Shown: positions 53,721 to 63,155 of the stretch, in pieces
How positions within the stretch are numbered: the stretch's first letter is position 1
How the letters are laid out: each line of letters begins with the position of its first letter
Source: Triatoma infestans
Taxonomy: Eukaryota; Arthropoda; Insecta; Hemiptera; Reduviidae
Assembly (NCBI GenBank): GCA_011037195.1
Contig: JAAEAF010000671.1
Location: 93,842-157,841, forward strand
Direction of reading: 5' to 3'
Length of the DNA: 64,000 nucleotides
Program-made: the position numbers and the translations under genes
Notes under the pieces: model-generated
Told to the model about the DNA's origin: nothing
Seen by the model: only the letters and a program-made list of their open reading frames with translations
The model's database searches: none

Positions 53721-53887
53721 TGAACTTTGGTCGTTTACTAATGGCACAATACTAGGTTTGGCTGTTTATTGATGGCCAAAGTTCGAAATTGAACTCAAAT
53801 TCGGGCTTTGGTCATTTTAAAACGGCCAAATCCTAGGTTTGAGCAAAAAATGTGACCAATGGCCGTTTTCGGGCTTTGCGCCCAACA
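53721..53887 (-). repeat. Ginger-like element, right terminal inverted repeat
   Basis: 167 bp, inverse of the left repeat. The same blocks occur with scattered substitutions (for example AAACAGCC against AAACTGCC). Confidence 0.9.
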
Positions 53888-53891
53888 TATA

Positions 53892-54805
53892 TATATAAAA
53901 AAAAAAAACAGAACATCACGACAATAATAGGTAAAAAGTGCGCTGTCATTTCTGGAATGATTCGTTCCACTCATAGTTATTAAGGTTGTTTTGCTATTAT
54001 GTAATGGCAAATAAAGATGAATATTAACTGCAGACAGTTTAAGATAAACGTATCTTTCAACAAATATCTCATTATAGCTATTAAATATGTAATTTTAATG
54101 AATCAAGGATGTCTATTGCTATTTGAACTAAATTTTGAACGCATATATTCCTTTTTAGGATTAACTAATTCGCGGAATCAAAGACTTACAATTTTTTATC
54201 CACCACAGTAGCCTTTTTAAAAAAACGTTTGTAGAAAATAGAAAATGTTCTCTTAATTTGAATAAGTGAAGTTCTAAAGTCTTCATACTAAAGACGAGTG
54301 ATAACTTAGTGGTTAATGGCATGGACTGTTTGCTATTCTTGCTTGACCTTAGATTTGTATTGTGTATTATTTAAAAGAGTCATAAATTATAAATGCAAAT
54401 TGCTTTACACCTCCGTCCAAGGCACTGATCGATAGGTAGTTGGACGTAAAGTCCTGAGCAATTATCGCTGCTCATTTTTGTTTATGCAACTGCAAATTAT
54501 ATTTATATAATAGATTATAATAGCAATTAATATTAATTGAATAAGAGCTGTTTCAAATATAAATGCAATGCGGTCAATGTGGAGATGAACTCTTGGGAAA
54601 CTTGCAGAAAATTTAACGCCTAAACCTTGACCATTAAAATATAAATAATGAAAATTACCTAAGATACTTTATATAATTGTATTGTACTGTATCAGAGGCA
54701 AATATAAGAAAATAATATACACTAGTTGGAACAATACATTATTTATTTAATATAGAGTTATTTCTTCAGCCATTTTAAAAGAATTAGTGAATTCACGTTT
54801 ATATT
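53892..54805. other. AT-rich non-coding region
   Basis: No gene is recognised. At about 54300-54480 ACTTAGTGGTTAATGGCATG and TGACCTTAGATTTG weakly resemble A and B boxes of a decayed tRNA-derived SINE. Confidence 0.4.
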
Positions 54806-55500
54806 ATGTTAATAAAGTCAACACCTTTAGACACAGCGCCCGGACCTGATGGAGTGTTAATGCGTACAATTAAAGATCTTCAATTGGCTCAAATTTTAAA
54901 GTCAATAATTGAGATCATTTTGACAAGTTCTTTTGTTCCTGAGCCTTTACGTATTGGTCGCACTATCCTCATCCATAAGGGTAAAGGTGAAGCCAGCGAA
55001 GTGTCATCACGGAGGCCCGTTACTATATACCCGATTATTCGTCGTATTTTAGAAAAAGTCTTGGACATTGAACTTCATTCCATCCTTTCCAGCGAGGCTT
55101 TGTCAAGGGTGTTCCTGGGTGTCATGTAAATGCAAGGATAATCGATGCAATAATGAAGGACGCCAAGGATAAGAAGAAGGAAAGCGCTGCGTCTTCTCGG
55201 ATGAGACCAAGTGCATTCGACAGTATTGGACATGACCATATTGCGAGAACCTTGGTGGCTAGAGGCATTTCACCAGATTTGAAGGATAGCGTAACTTCAC
55301 TCCTATGTAATAACTCGATTAACATTGTTTCTGGTAATAAAAAGGCTAATCCTGTTTGAGTATTACGAGGTGTACCTCAGGGAGGACCGCTGTCGGCAAC
55401 CCTATTTAATCTATCTGTTGACCACCTCTAAAAAGAGTTATGTGATCCACGCTTTGCCGATCAATTTGATTATAAGCTTCATAAAAATCAGAGCGGCGTG
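54806..55500 (+). pseudogene. R2-like non-LTR reverse transcriptase fragment
   Basis: 54806-55129 reads TAPGPDGVLMRTIK, RIGRTILIHKGK, SSRRPVTIYPIIRRILEKVL. Further frames hold GFVKGVPGCHVNARIIDAIM, DSIGHDHIARTLVARGISPD and GVPQGGPLSATLFNLSVD. The RP(V/I)TI...R(R/I)xxEKVL and GVxGCxxNxxxxDxI wording fits R2-type elements better than R1 or Jockey. Motif A and the (F/Y)ADD region are damaged. It ends at a T run near 55500. Neither end is intact. Confidence 0.6.
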
Positions 55501-55621
55501 GTATTTTTTTTTTTTTTGGCCTGGTGAACAAGCACACTAGCCACAAGGATGTGGTCACTCACTAAATGGGCAGTTGAATGTTTGTTTGTGAGGTAGTTGG
55601 TAGAGTGTTAGTGTATTTATC

Positions 55622-55890
55622 TTATTCTTTTTTATAAATTTGTATAATTCTGTTAGTAATGAAAAGTCCGCCAGTCTTGAATTGTAAGTTAGTGGGTTGA
55701 GGAATTTTGCCATTTAATATGTCCGACCTTAGTTTGTCACGTCCTTCAGTGTAAAGTCTGCATTCCAATATAATGTGGTTGCTGTCCACAGTTACATCGT
55801 TCCTACAGGTGCAGAACGGCGTGCACGCAAGACCTATTCTATGAAGGTGCTGAGGGGAGAAGTTATGGTTGAATCGCAACCTGACTCCAA
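55622..55890 (-). pseudogene. Non-LTR C-terminal Cys/His fragment
   Basis: The minus frame reads LRFNHNFSPQHLHRIGLACT, PFCTCRNDVTVDSNHIILEC and RLYTEGRDKLRSDIL: the LHRIGL and C-x-C...H...C pattern after RT/RNase H in several non-LTR clades. It ends with ITNRIIQIYKKE and a stop. It is in opposite orientation to the R2-like fragment beside it and belongs to another element. Confidence 0.6.
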
Positions 55891-55904
55891 CCTGTTTTCA
55901 GTTT

Positions 55905-56030
55905 TTCAATTAAAATCCAACAAATTTCATCAAATTTGGTACTACACAAACTCTAAAAATTTGTCAATTATAATTTTGAAAACTGGATTGTAAGAGAAAG
56001 TTGTGTGAGTATTTCACATCAGATTTTTTT
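55905..56030 (-). repeat. Family A head fragment
   Basis: AATTTCATCAAATTTGGTAC, GTCAATTATAATTTTGAAAA, GTAAGAGAAAGTTGTGTGAG and CACATCAGA mark the head on the minus strand. Confidence 0.75.
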
Positions 56031-56589
56031 TCATTTCTTCATGATTTTCTTGAAAACGGACCCCAACGATTTTTTTTTTTTAAATTTCATATACTATCAA
56101 TGTAGTGGAAGAACGAAATGGAAAAATAATAGTTTTGGAAAATAATTTAGTAAAATAAATTTAGCTAGTTCGAGTAGTGTATTTTAGTGATGGGGATAGA
56201 GCCAGGTATTGCAATCTAGGTCAGTGATGGCGAACCTTTTGAGCTCGGTGTGTCAAAATTTTGAAAAATAGAAATATAATTCTCGTGGCGTGTCACTCAT
56301 CAAGTTAATTATTTGTTTAATGCCATTTAAAATACAAAAGACAAAATTATGAAACCAATAGTTTACATTTAGAGACTTGTCTTACATATTTCATTGACAC
56401 TTAACATACAAAATCAAGTAATATATATATAAAATATAATTGAACAAAAACAGAAAAACAATATAAATTTATACAATTAGAAAATAAATATATATGAAAA
56501 ATTAGTGACTTTTTTGGTGTGGTGGTTGGTTCCGCAGAGCTGGAAAGCATCAGAGACATTTTCCGTGGTAGACTGCTTCATTTTGTGAT

Positions 56590-56628
56590 CATCGACCAGT
56601 TTCGGGCGTTCGCCCATCTTCAGGATGC
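56590..56628 (-). ncRNA. Hammerhead-like motif, left arm
   Basis: The reverse complement has CATC, CTGAAGA, one unpaired T, stem GGGC/GCCC with loop GAAC, GAAAC, TGGTC, GATG. CATC and GATG can pair as helix I. All hammerhead core blocks are present in order, with a very short helix III and one extra base. Confidence 0.4.
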
Positions 56629-56698
56629 GTTTTTCAGACATTGCGACAACACAGACTTGTACAGAGCAAAGTTGAGTGTGAAAACTAAGTTAAAAACG

Positions 56699-56736
56699 CA
56701 TCCTGAAGATGGGCAAACACCCGAAACCGGTCGATG
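56699..56736 (+). ncRNA. Hammerhead-like motif, right arm
   Basis: CATC, CTGAAGA, T, GGG/CCC stem, GAAAC, CGGTC, GATG: the same layout as the left arm, with helix II shortened by a G-to-A change. Confidence 0.4.
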
Positions 56737-56776
56737 ACTACAAAATGAAGCAGGCTACCGCGGAAAATGTCTCTGA

Positions 56777-57117
56777 TGACTTTTTTGGTGCTGAAGTTTG
56801 TCTGCTAAATCTTCTATTTCGGGTTTATACTTGGTACATTTCAAGGCCAAGCAAGCGCCACTGACTGCATTTGTTAACCGATTCCGTTTGTTTGTCTTAA
56901 TATTATTTAATGCTGAGAACAATGTCTCACAAAAATATGTGGATGAAAAAATTGTTAGCAAAACAACTAAAGTAGATCTCGAGGAGCGGTCAATAAAATG
57001 TACACTTTTTTTTTTAAGTCTTTTCGAACGTTTCGACAAATTTATTGTCTTTTTCAGGGATGAAATTAAAAAAAATGTTAATCGGTATTTATAATTTCTA
57101 TGAAACAAACTAAACAT
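56777..57117 (-). pseudogene. hAT transposase C-terminal dimerisation region
   Basis: The minus frame contains LLTIFSSTYFCETLFSALNN, IKTNKRNRLT, ACLALKCTKYKPEIEDLADK and QHQKSH, the typical hAT C-terminal domain. The nested insertion falls here: on its far side the duplicated target reads CAC CAA AAA AGT CAC TAA, so the uninterrupted protein ended HQKSH-stop. The catalytic core and BED finger are absent. Confidence 0.85.
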
Positions 57118-57489
57118 AAAATATGTAGTAAACAGAGAGAGTTGCTAACTATATGAGCTACATTATCAGAAAAAAAAGATTTTTTTGAATTATGAAATTT
57201 TTTATCTTTGAAGATGCGTGTCACCAAAAATGAGCTAGCGTGTCAGCACTGACATCGCCATCACTGATCTAGGTCAATGCAAACCAAGATACAGTTAGGG
57301 TAAAACAATAAAACTCCCTCCAGACATACCAGCATTATTTGAAAGGATTTGAACTATGAAGAGAAGACATTCCTTCAAGACAGCCTAAAATAAGACATTT
57401 TAAGCCAGAAGACTTGCTTCCGGAATCGCTCTCTTGAACTCAGTGCCAGTGATAGTGAATTGCCTTTATTCTAGATAAACATCTGATTT

Positions 57490-57685
57490 ATTAAGTAATA
57501 GTTGTGATATTGTAAAGTACTTAAATTTCCTTAGAGAATAATATATTTATTTTAAAAACAGTGGTGCTCTCTTGATTATTACTAATACTTCTCTATTAAA
57601 CATATATCCCTTTTACTAAACCGCTCGTGCTACACAAGCTACCACTACACTAGAACACAAACAGACACCAATAACATTTCATCAC
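57490..57685 (+). repeat. LTR-like repeat, 3' part, copy 4
   Basis: TTGTGATATTGTAAAGTACT, TTCCTTAGAGAATAATATAT, CAGTGGTGCTCTCTTG, CCGCTCGTGCTACACAAGC and CAATAACATTTCA match the other LTR-like copies. The preceding 57300-57490 is specific to this copy. Confidence 0.45.
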
Positions 57686-57866
57686 ACACACTATCAAGTA
57701 CCTTCTTTTATTTGTAACAATTTCCCGGGAATACTGCTTTTTTCTGGAGATTCTGGAGAACCACTTCAGTATAATATATGGTTTCACCACCTATATAATG
57801 TTAATATACATTGGAAACATTGTTAGAATTCCAAAATTGAAGAAAATCGGTGGTTAACAGGAAATA

Positions 57867-59157
57867 TTGGGTTGGTGCAAAAATAATGCAGGTTTTTGAA
57901 CTTTCATCTTTTGTTTACTTCTGCTTGCCAAATAAACAAAGCTAATCCTTCAGTCTAGGTAATGGATTATAAACAATGTTTATTAATGTTGTTTTTCCTC
58001 AAATATCAGTTTAGTTTGTGTTCCATTTTGTATGAGTTAAGACCTCCGATATTCACCATGTCAAAACAAGATTTTCGTCAAATTTATTTTTACGAGTTTA
58101 AACTTGGTCGAAGTGCGGCTCAAACTGCGCGTAACATCAATGTTGTTTGGGGTGAAGGAAGCATCAGTGAATGTACAGTGCAGCGATGGTTCCAAAAATT
58201 TCGTGTTAGAGATTTTGATCTCGAAGACAAGGAAGGTCGCGGTAGGCCCTCTGTTGTTGATCACGACCATCTTAGGGCATTGGTGGAAGATAACCCTCGC
58301 AAAACCACTCGGGACTTTGCGAGAGAAGTTAGTGTTGACCACTCAACAGTCGTTCGCCATCTCGAACAAATTGGTAAAGTTAAAAAGCTCGACACGTGGG
58401 TACCTCACGAATTGACCCAGAGCCAAAAACATCGGCGTTTTGAAATTTGCAATTCTCTTCTGTTGCGCTACCAAAATGAACCATTTCTTAATCGAATCGT
58501 GACATGTGATGAAAAATGGATCCAATACGACAACAGGAGACGGTCAGGCCAGTGGCTGGACAAGGATGAAGCACCAAAACATTTCGCGAAACCAAGCCTG
58601 CACCCGAAAAAAGTAATGGTGACAGTGTGGTGGTCTACTGCAGGTGTTATTCATTACAGCTTCCTAAATACTGGCGAAACAATCACGGCTGAAACATATT
58701 GTCAAGAAATTGACAAAATGCATAGGAAATTGCAAAATCTTTGTCCAGCATTGGTGAATCGGAAAGGACCAATTCTTCTTCACGATAACGCCAGGCCACA
58801 TATCGCAATGCCAACTCTCAGGAAACTTCAGGAATTGAAATATGAAACACTTCCGCACCCTCCATACTCCCCCGATCTCTCGCCGACGGACTTCCACTTA
58901 CAGGAAAAAACACGGACAACTTCTTAAGAGGAAAAAATTTTAGGGACCGAAGTGAAACCGAAAATGCCTTCCGCGAGTTTATTGAGAGTTTAAATAAAGA
59001 TTTTTTAGAAACTGGAATAAAAATGCTTCTGACACGTTGGCAACTACGTGTTGATAATGATGGAACATATTTTGAATAAATAATCTTAGTTTTATACAAA
59101 TTATAGTAATTTTTTTTTTGGCATATAAAAACCTGCATTATTTTTGCACCAACCCTA
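57867..59157 (+). mobile_element. mariner transposon (cecropia/Hsmar1-like)
   Basis: 1,291 bp between TA dinucleotides (57865-57866, 59158-59159). Inverted termini are TTGGGTTGGTGCAAAAATAA on the left and TAGGGTTGGTGCAAAAATAA on the right, identical after the first bases and continuing TGCAGGTTTTT. One transposase gene fills it. Size, termini and protein wording fit the cecropia subfamily that includes human Hsmar1. Confidence 0.95.
58058..59079 (+). pseudogene. mariner transposase, one frameshift
   Basis: The start at ATG 58058 (MSKQDFRQIYFYEFKLGRSA) is preferred over the in-frame ATG at 57962 because mariner proteins begin here. The N-terminal HTH regions are CTVQRWFQKFR, RGRPS and SVDHSTVVRHLEQIGK (linker WVPHEL). 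The catalytic DD34D set is complete: VTCDEKWI, LHDNARPH and, 34 residues later, the Asp in SPTDFH. Just after it, near 58900, the frame shifts by one. The remaining C-terminus (DNFLRGKNF to RVDNDGTYFE) is open in the new frame and ends at TAA 59077-59079. About 340 residues in all, the normal family length. Confidence 0.92.
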
Positions 59158-59920
59158 TACAATTTTACACGATAACTTTTTGAGTTTTTTTTTTATTTTT
59201 TCGAAAACTGTTGCAAAGATTTTTTTATACATTGGAATGCTTGCTGAATAAATAGAAACGTATCACTTTTATTTGAAATATTATTCTGAAAAAAGATTTG
59301 ATTTTAGAGAGATATTAAAGATCTGTTAGTTAGTTAGTTTAAATTTAAATTTGCAAAAGCTATTTTGGTTTTGATATACTTTTATATAAGGCCGCTCAGG
59401 TATACAAGTAAAATCCCCCATCACCATTTTTATGACCAGCCTATCTAAAAAATGTAACGTTGTAATTTTTAAGAAAATTTCCTCGATTAAATTGTATTAA
59501 TTAGTGTAAGAGAAAGTGGTGTGTGTGTGTGTGTGTGTGTTTTGTTCAAACCAGATTTTTACTACTATGATGATTCACACGTGTCTCAAATCATTAACCA
59601 AACATTCGCCCTAAAGAAAACACACAAAAAAAAACTTCATTTTATGCCCCCAGATAAAAGATAATTAAGTTAGAAATGTTGGGCATAAAAATGATTTCGA
59701 AAACAAGCACAAACAAGTCACATGTTTTGGTGTAGCTCTGCAAAACAATGTTTTCTGCATAATATGATCTCCTCTAGAAAATGTGTATGTGTGGTGATAA
59801 ATTTTTTTTAAAACAATGACGGTAAATATTTCTACGTATACATCAAATTTATCTTAAAGATGGGCAAATGAAATGCAGAACAAGTTGTAATAGAATGAAG
59901 AAGTAGGCGAAGCTCCAGAC
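59158..59920. other. Non-coding; contains a family A head remnant
   Basis: GTGTAAGAGAAAGTGGTGTG and a (GT)n run at 59518-59541 ending in ACCAGA look like a decayed minus-strand family A head. No gene. Confidence 0.5.
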
Positions 59921-60403
59921 CAGTGATGGCAAACCTATGACCCACGGGTCATAGGATGCAGGGGTGAGGATGCAGTGGTGGTGTCTTTGTGAGTTGAAAG
60001 TATTGCTATGTCGTTTGCATATGTAGCCAACAACAGTGTGCCAGTAGATGTAGGGATTTCCATTGTACTAATAGAATATAGTATCGGTCTGAGAATACTT
60101 CCCTGCGGTACCCCTGCCCTAATGGGGAACACTGCTGAATATTGATCGCCATTCGGTCAGAAAGATAACTTTTAAGCAACCGTTAATGCCCATCAGGCAG
60201 AATCTGCCGAACTTTGAACAGGAGACCATTGTGCCGCACTTTGTCGAAAGCCTGACTAACATCAAGAAAAGCTCCTGATGAGTAGCATTCCCTTTCCAGT
60301 CAAATTTAAATATAAAATTAGTTTAATTTTGACCCATACTGTCAAATCTTAAAAAAAAATTATATAATATTGACCCACAAGGAAAAAAGGTTCGCTATCA
60401 CAG
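59921..60403. mobile_element. hAT-like non-autonomous element with captured or nested RT
   Basis: Ends CAGTGATGGCAAACCTATGA and, inverted, CTGTGATAGCGAACCTTTTT. Flanks CTCCAGAC (59913-59920) and CTCTAGAC (60404-60411) form an 8-bp target duplication with one mismatch. TGACCCA motifs near both ends (59938, 60371) are subterminal. The middle is a Jockey-like RT fragment, not hAT sequence. Confidence 0.7.
59950..60296 (-). pseudogene. Jockey-like RT fragment inside the hAT-like element
   Basis: Broken minus frames read SSGAFLDVSQAFDKVRHNGL (motif A), LLKSYLSDR, then RAGVPQGSILRPILYSIS and LLATYANDIAILSTHKD, where (Y/F)ADD has become YAND. The wording is Jockey-type. The piece is truncated on both sides within 30-110 bp of the hAT-like ends. 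Confidence 0.75.
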
Positions 60404-60476
60404 CTCTAGACAATCTCAAATATTAAAATCCAGCCCTACGGACTAATTCATCTATTTAACCATTGCATGTCAAATC

Positions 60477-61415
60477 TTTTTACTCTCTCTTACTCCTAGT
60501 AAGAGGAAGTATTTGTAATCGCGTCAAATTTACGATATCGAGTTTTCACCGGAAATATCCGTTTTGAGATCCCCTGAGTCCAATAAAGTGGTTTTTAGCA
60601 AAAGGTTGTGTGTGTATGTATGTATGTGTGTATGTGAACAGTATAGCTCAAAAACAAAAAACCATAGAAAGTTAAAACTTGATATTACGTTTAGGTATTA
60701 GCATGGGATCTGAAGGTGCGTTATCTGTCAAAATTCCTCAACCGGAAGTACCACTTTACTAGTTGTTATTTTTACGTTTTTGCAATTTTCTCAAAAATGG
60801 TTCCGACGATTTTCCTTAAACATGGCATATCAACTACACATACAAAGAGCTACAACTTTTATTTGGAACATTTCTCTGGGAAAATTCATTTAAGGGCCAC
60901 TTCTGAGGGAGGGATGGGGTTAGGTTTTCATCGTAATTGCTATTCCAGTTTATTAGACAATTCTAAATAATGTTAATTAAAATTAAATATATGTTGTTGA
61001 AACTCCGAGTTTGAAAAAAAAATCGGATAACCGGAAGTGCGTTTATTTTAACACTTTACTAAATGATTTTTTTTTCACTTTTTCTTGAAACTATATATGC
61101 AGTGATCTACATCTTTTATTTAAAACATTTCTCTGGGAAAATTCATTTAAGGGCACTTTTAGGGGAGGGGTGGGGTTACACCTTCCTCTAAAATGGTATC
61201 ATAGTTGATCATACAATTCTATCATCCAAACAAAATTAATTAGAAATAAATAGATGGCCAAAATTCCAAATTTAAAGAAAATTAGTAAGCCGGAAGTGTA
61301 TTTTTCCCCAGTTTTCGACGAATTTCGTTATATTTGTTACACAAACTATAACATTTGTCAATTATAATTTTGAGAACTGGAGTAAGAGAAAGTTGTGTGA
61401 GTGTTTCACACCAGA
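60477..61415 (-). repeat. Family A repeat, full two-unit copy
   Basis: Tail TTACTCTCTCTTACTCCTAG, GT-rich microsatellite at 60606-60640, three (A)CCGGAAGT unit starts (60740, 61030, 61290), head ACACCAGA at 61415. Confidence 0.85.
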
Positions 61416-61869
61416 TTTTTTTTTTTTCTATGAGGATAATCTCATAAAGTTGCAATTTTTTGATTTTTTTCCTTATCAACAACAATTTTGTCCCCAGGAG
61501 TTTCTTCAGAAAGGGGCATCATTAAATTCATACAAAGAACTAATTATTTCAAAAGGAAAATCAGTTAAAATACTAATAACTCTATAAAAATTGACAATAT
61601 TTAATATGGTTGTAGCTAAGTAATAAAAAAAAAGAAAAAAGGAAAATGAAAGAGTTGTGACAACTCTTAAATGGGGGGGGGGGGAATTACGATCTAAACA
61701 AGTATGAAAGAATACTGGGATTCCCCCTTGGAGAAGGCATACTTGGAGGTCGAGTACCTCTATAAAGATCGTGAAGCAAGATATGTAATGACGTCTGTCC
61801 TTAATACTGCACAAACTTGTCTCTATTATTACACGGAAATAAAGTTAAGGAGCAAATTAAAAAAAAATA
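61416..61869. other. Spacer between two opposed family A copies
   Basis: AT-rich with an 11-13 base G run at about 61674-61684. Overlapping frames on both strands show no motif. Confidence 0.5.
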
Positions 61870-62694
61870 TCTGGTGTGAAACACTCACACAACTTTCTCA
61901 TACTCCAGATCTCAAAATTATAATTGACAAATTTTATAGCTTGTGTACCAAATTTAATGAAATTCGTGGAAAAATGAAAAAAACTGTACAGTAAAAGCAC
62001 CACTTCCGGTTTACTAATTTCCTTGAAACTAGGAACATCGGTCATCTATTTATTTCTAATTAATTTTCTCTGGATGAAAGAATTGTTATAATCAACTATG
62101 ATAGCACTTTAGAGAAAAACGTAACACCAGCCCTCTCCTAAAAGTGCCCTTAAATGAATTTTCCCAGAGAAATGTTTTAAATACTAGTTGTAGATCTTTG
62201 TATGTTTAGTGTATATAAAAAGTTTCAAGAAAATCGTCGGAGCCATTTTTGAGAAAATTGCGAAAAAGTGAAAAATAATCATTTAGTAAAGTGGTAAATT
62301 AAACGCATTTCCGGTTATCCGAGTATTCTAACTAACATTATTTAGATTGTGACAGAATTGTCTAATAACCTGAAAAAACACTTTAGATGAAAACCTATCC
62401 CCACCCCTCCACCATTAAATGAATTTTCCCAGAGAAATGTTTCAAATAAATGTTGTAGCTCGTTGTATGTGTAGTTGATATACCAAGTTTAAAGAAAATC
62501 GTCGGAGACATTTTTGAGAAAAACGCCAAAAAGTAAAAAAAAAAAAAAAACTAGTAAAGTGGTACTTCCGGTTGAGAAATTTTGACAGATAACGTACAGA
62601 CAGATCCCATGGTGATACCTAAACGTAATATCAAGTTTGAACTTTCTGCAGTTTTTCGTTTTTGAGCTATGCTATTCACATACACTCACTCACT

Positions 62695-62740
<46 letters not shown>

Positions 62741-62876
62741 TACACACAGATCATTTGCTAAAAACCACTTTTTTGGACTCACGGGACCTCAAAACGGATA
62801 TTTCCGGTGAAAACTCGATATCGAAAATTTGACACGATTACAAACTTCCTCTTACTAGGTGTAAGAGAAAGTAAAA
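61870..62876 (+). repeat. Family A repeat, full two-unit copy
   Basis: Head TCTGGTGTGAAACACTCACA, internal units starting near 62005 and 62305, CA microsatellite 62697-62745, tail TAGGTGTAAGAGAAAGTAAA. It is opposed to the copy at 60477-61415 and directly followed by a family B head. Confidence 0.85.
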
Positions 62877-62879
62877 AAA

Positions 62880-63155
62880 TCTCGTGTGAATCGCTCACAC
62901 GACTTCTTCTCACTGCATTTAATCTAGTTATAAAAAAATTAGTAAATTGTCTTTGCTAACATAAATATGTAGGTTATGAGGCTAAATGTTTGGTTAGCAT
63001 CCATGGCAGGTATCACTTGCATATAGTTCCCTCTGTACTCTAGAAAACAGAAAAACATTGGATCAGCCTAAATAAAATTTTCCTCAGATCCATCTACTAA
63101 AATACAATTTTGCCGGGAAAAATATTTTCAAATAAAAGTGATAAGTAAATATTAG
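62880..63155 (+). repeat. Family B repeat, 5' part
   Basis: TCTCGTGTGAATCGCTCACA, a variant of the family head that still forms the hairpin, then CTAACATAAATAT and TATTTTCAAATAAAAGTGAT as in the B copies at 2.4 and 21.0 kb. Cut off by the element starting at about 63156. Confidence 0.7.

Larger units (their letters stand above)
51370..53887 (-). mobile_element. Ginger-like DNA transposon with long terminal inverted repeats
   Basis: 2,518 bp bounded by TGTTGGGCGCAAAGCCCGAA and its inverse, with TATA on both sides (51366-51369, 53888-53891) as a 4-bp target duplication. The terminal inverted repeats are ~166 bp and about 90% identical. The single gene, on the minus strand, is an integrase-type transposase. 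Termini starting TGT and ending ACA, 4-bp duplication and a retrovirus/Gypsy-type integrase without other pol domains are the defining traits of Ginger transposons. Confidence 0.85.
56520..56776. mobile_element. Fold-back insertion with 14-bp target duplication
   Basis: 257 bp flanked by TGACTTTTTTGGTG at 56506-56519 and 56777-56790. The two halves (about 56540-56633 and 56692-56776) are inverted copies of one another, about 85-90% identical, separated by ~50-60 bp. Each arm carries a hammerhead-like motif. A retroposed origin, for example from a Penelope-like element, would fit the ~14-bp duplication and the inverted-repeat layout. Confidence 0.7.
56222..57266 (-). mobile_element. hAT transposon, internally deleted
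   Basis: 1,045 bp between exact 8-bp target duplications ATCTAGGT (56214-56221 and 57267-57274). Ends are CAGTGATGGCGAACCTTTTG on the left and CAGTGATGGCGATGTCAG (inverted) on the right. An 8-bp duplication and CAGNGATGG ends are hAT hallmarks. Only the C-terminal part of the transposase remains. A 257-bp fold-back insertion lies inside, exactly at the transposase C-terminus. Confidence 0.9.

Noticed and set aside
56755..57117. Plus-strand 98-codon frame 56798-57094
   Set aside because: Antisense to the hAT dimerisation region, which carries the recognisable motifs.
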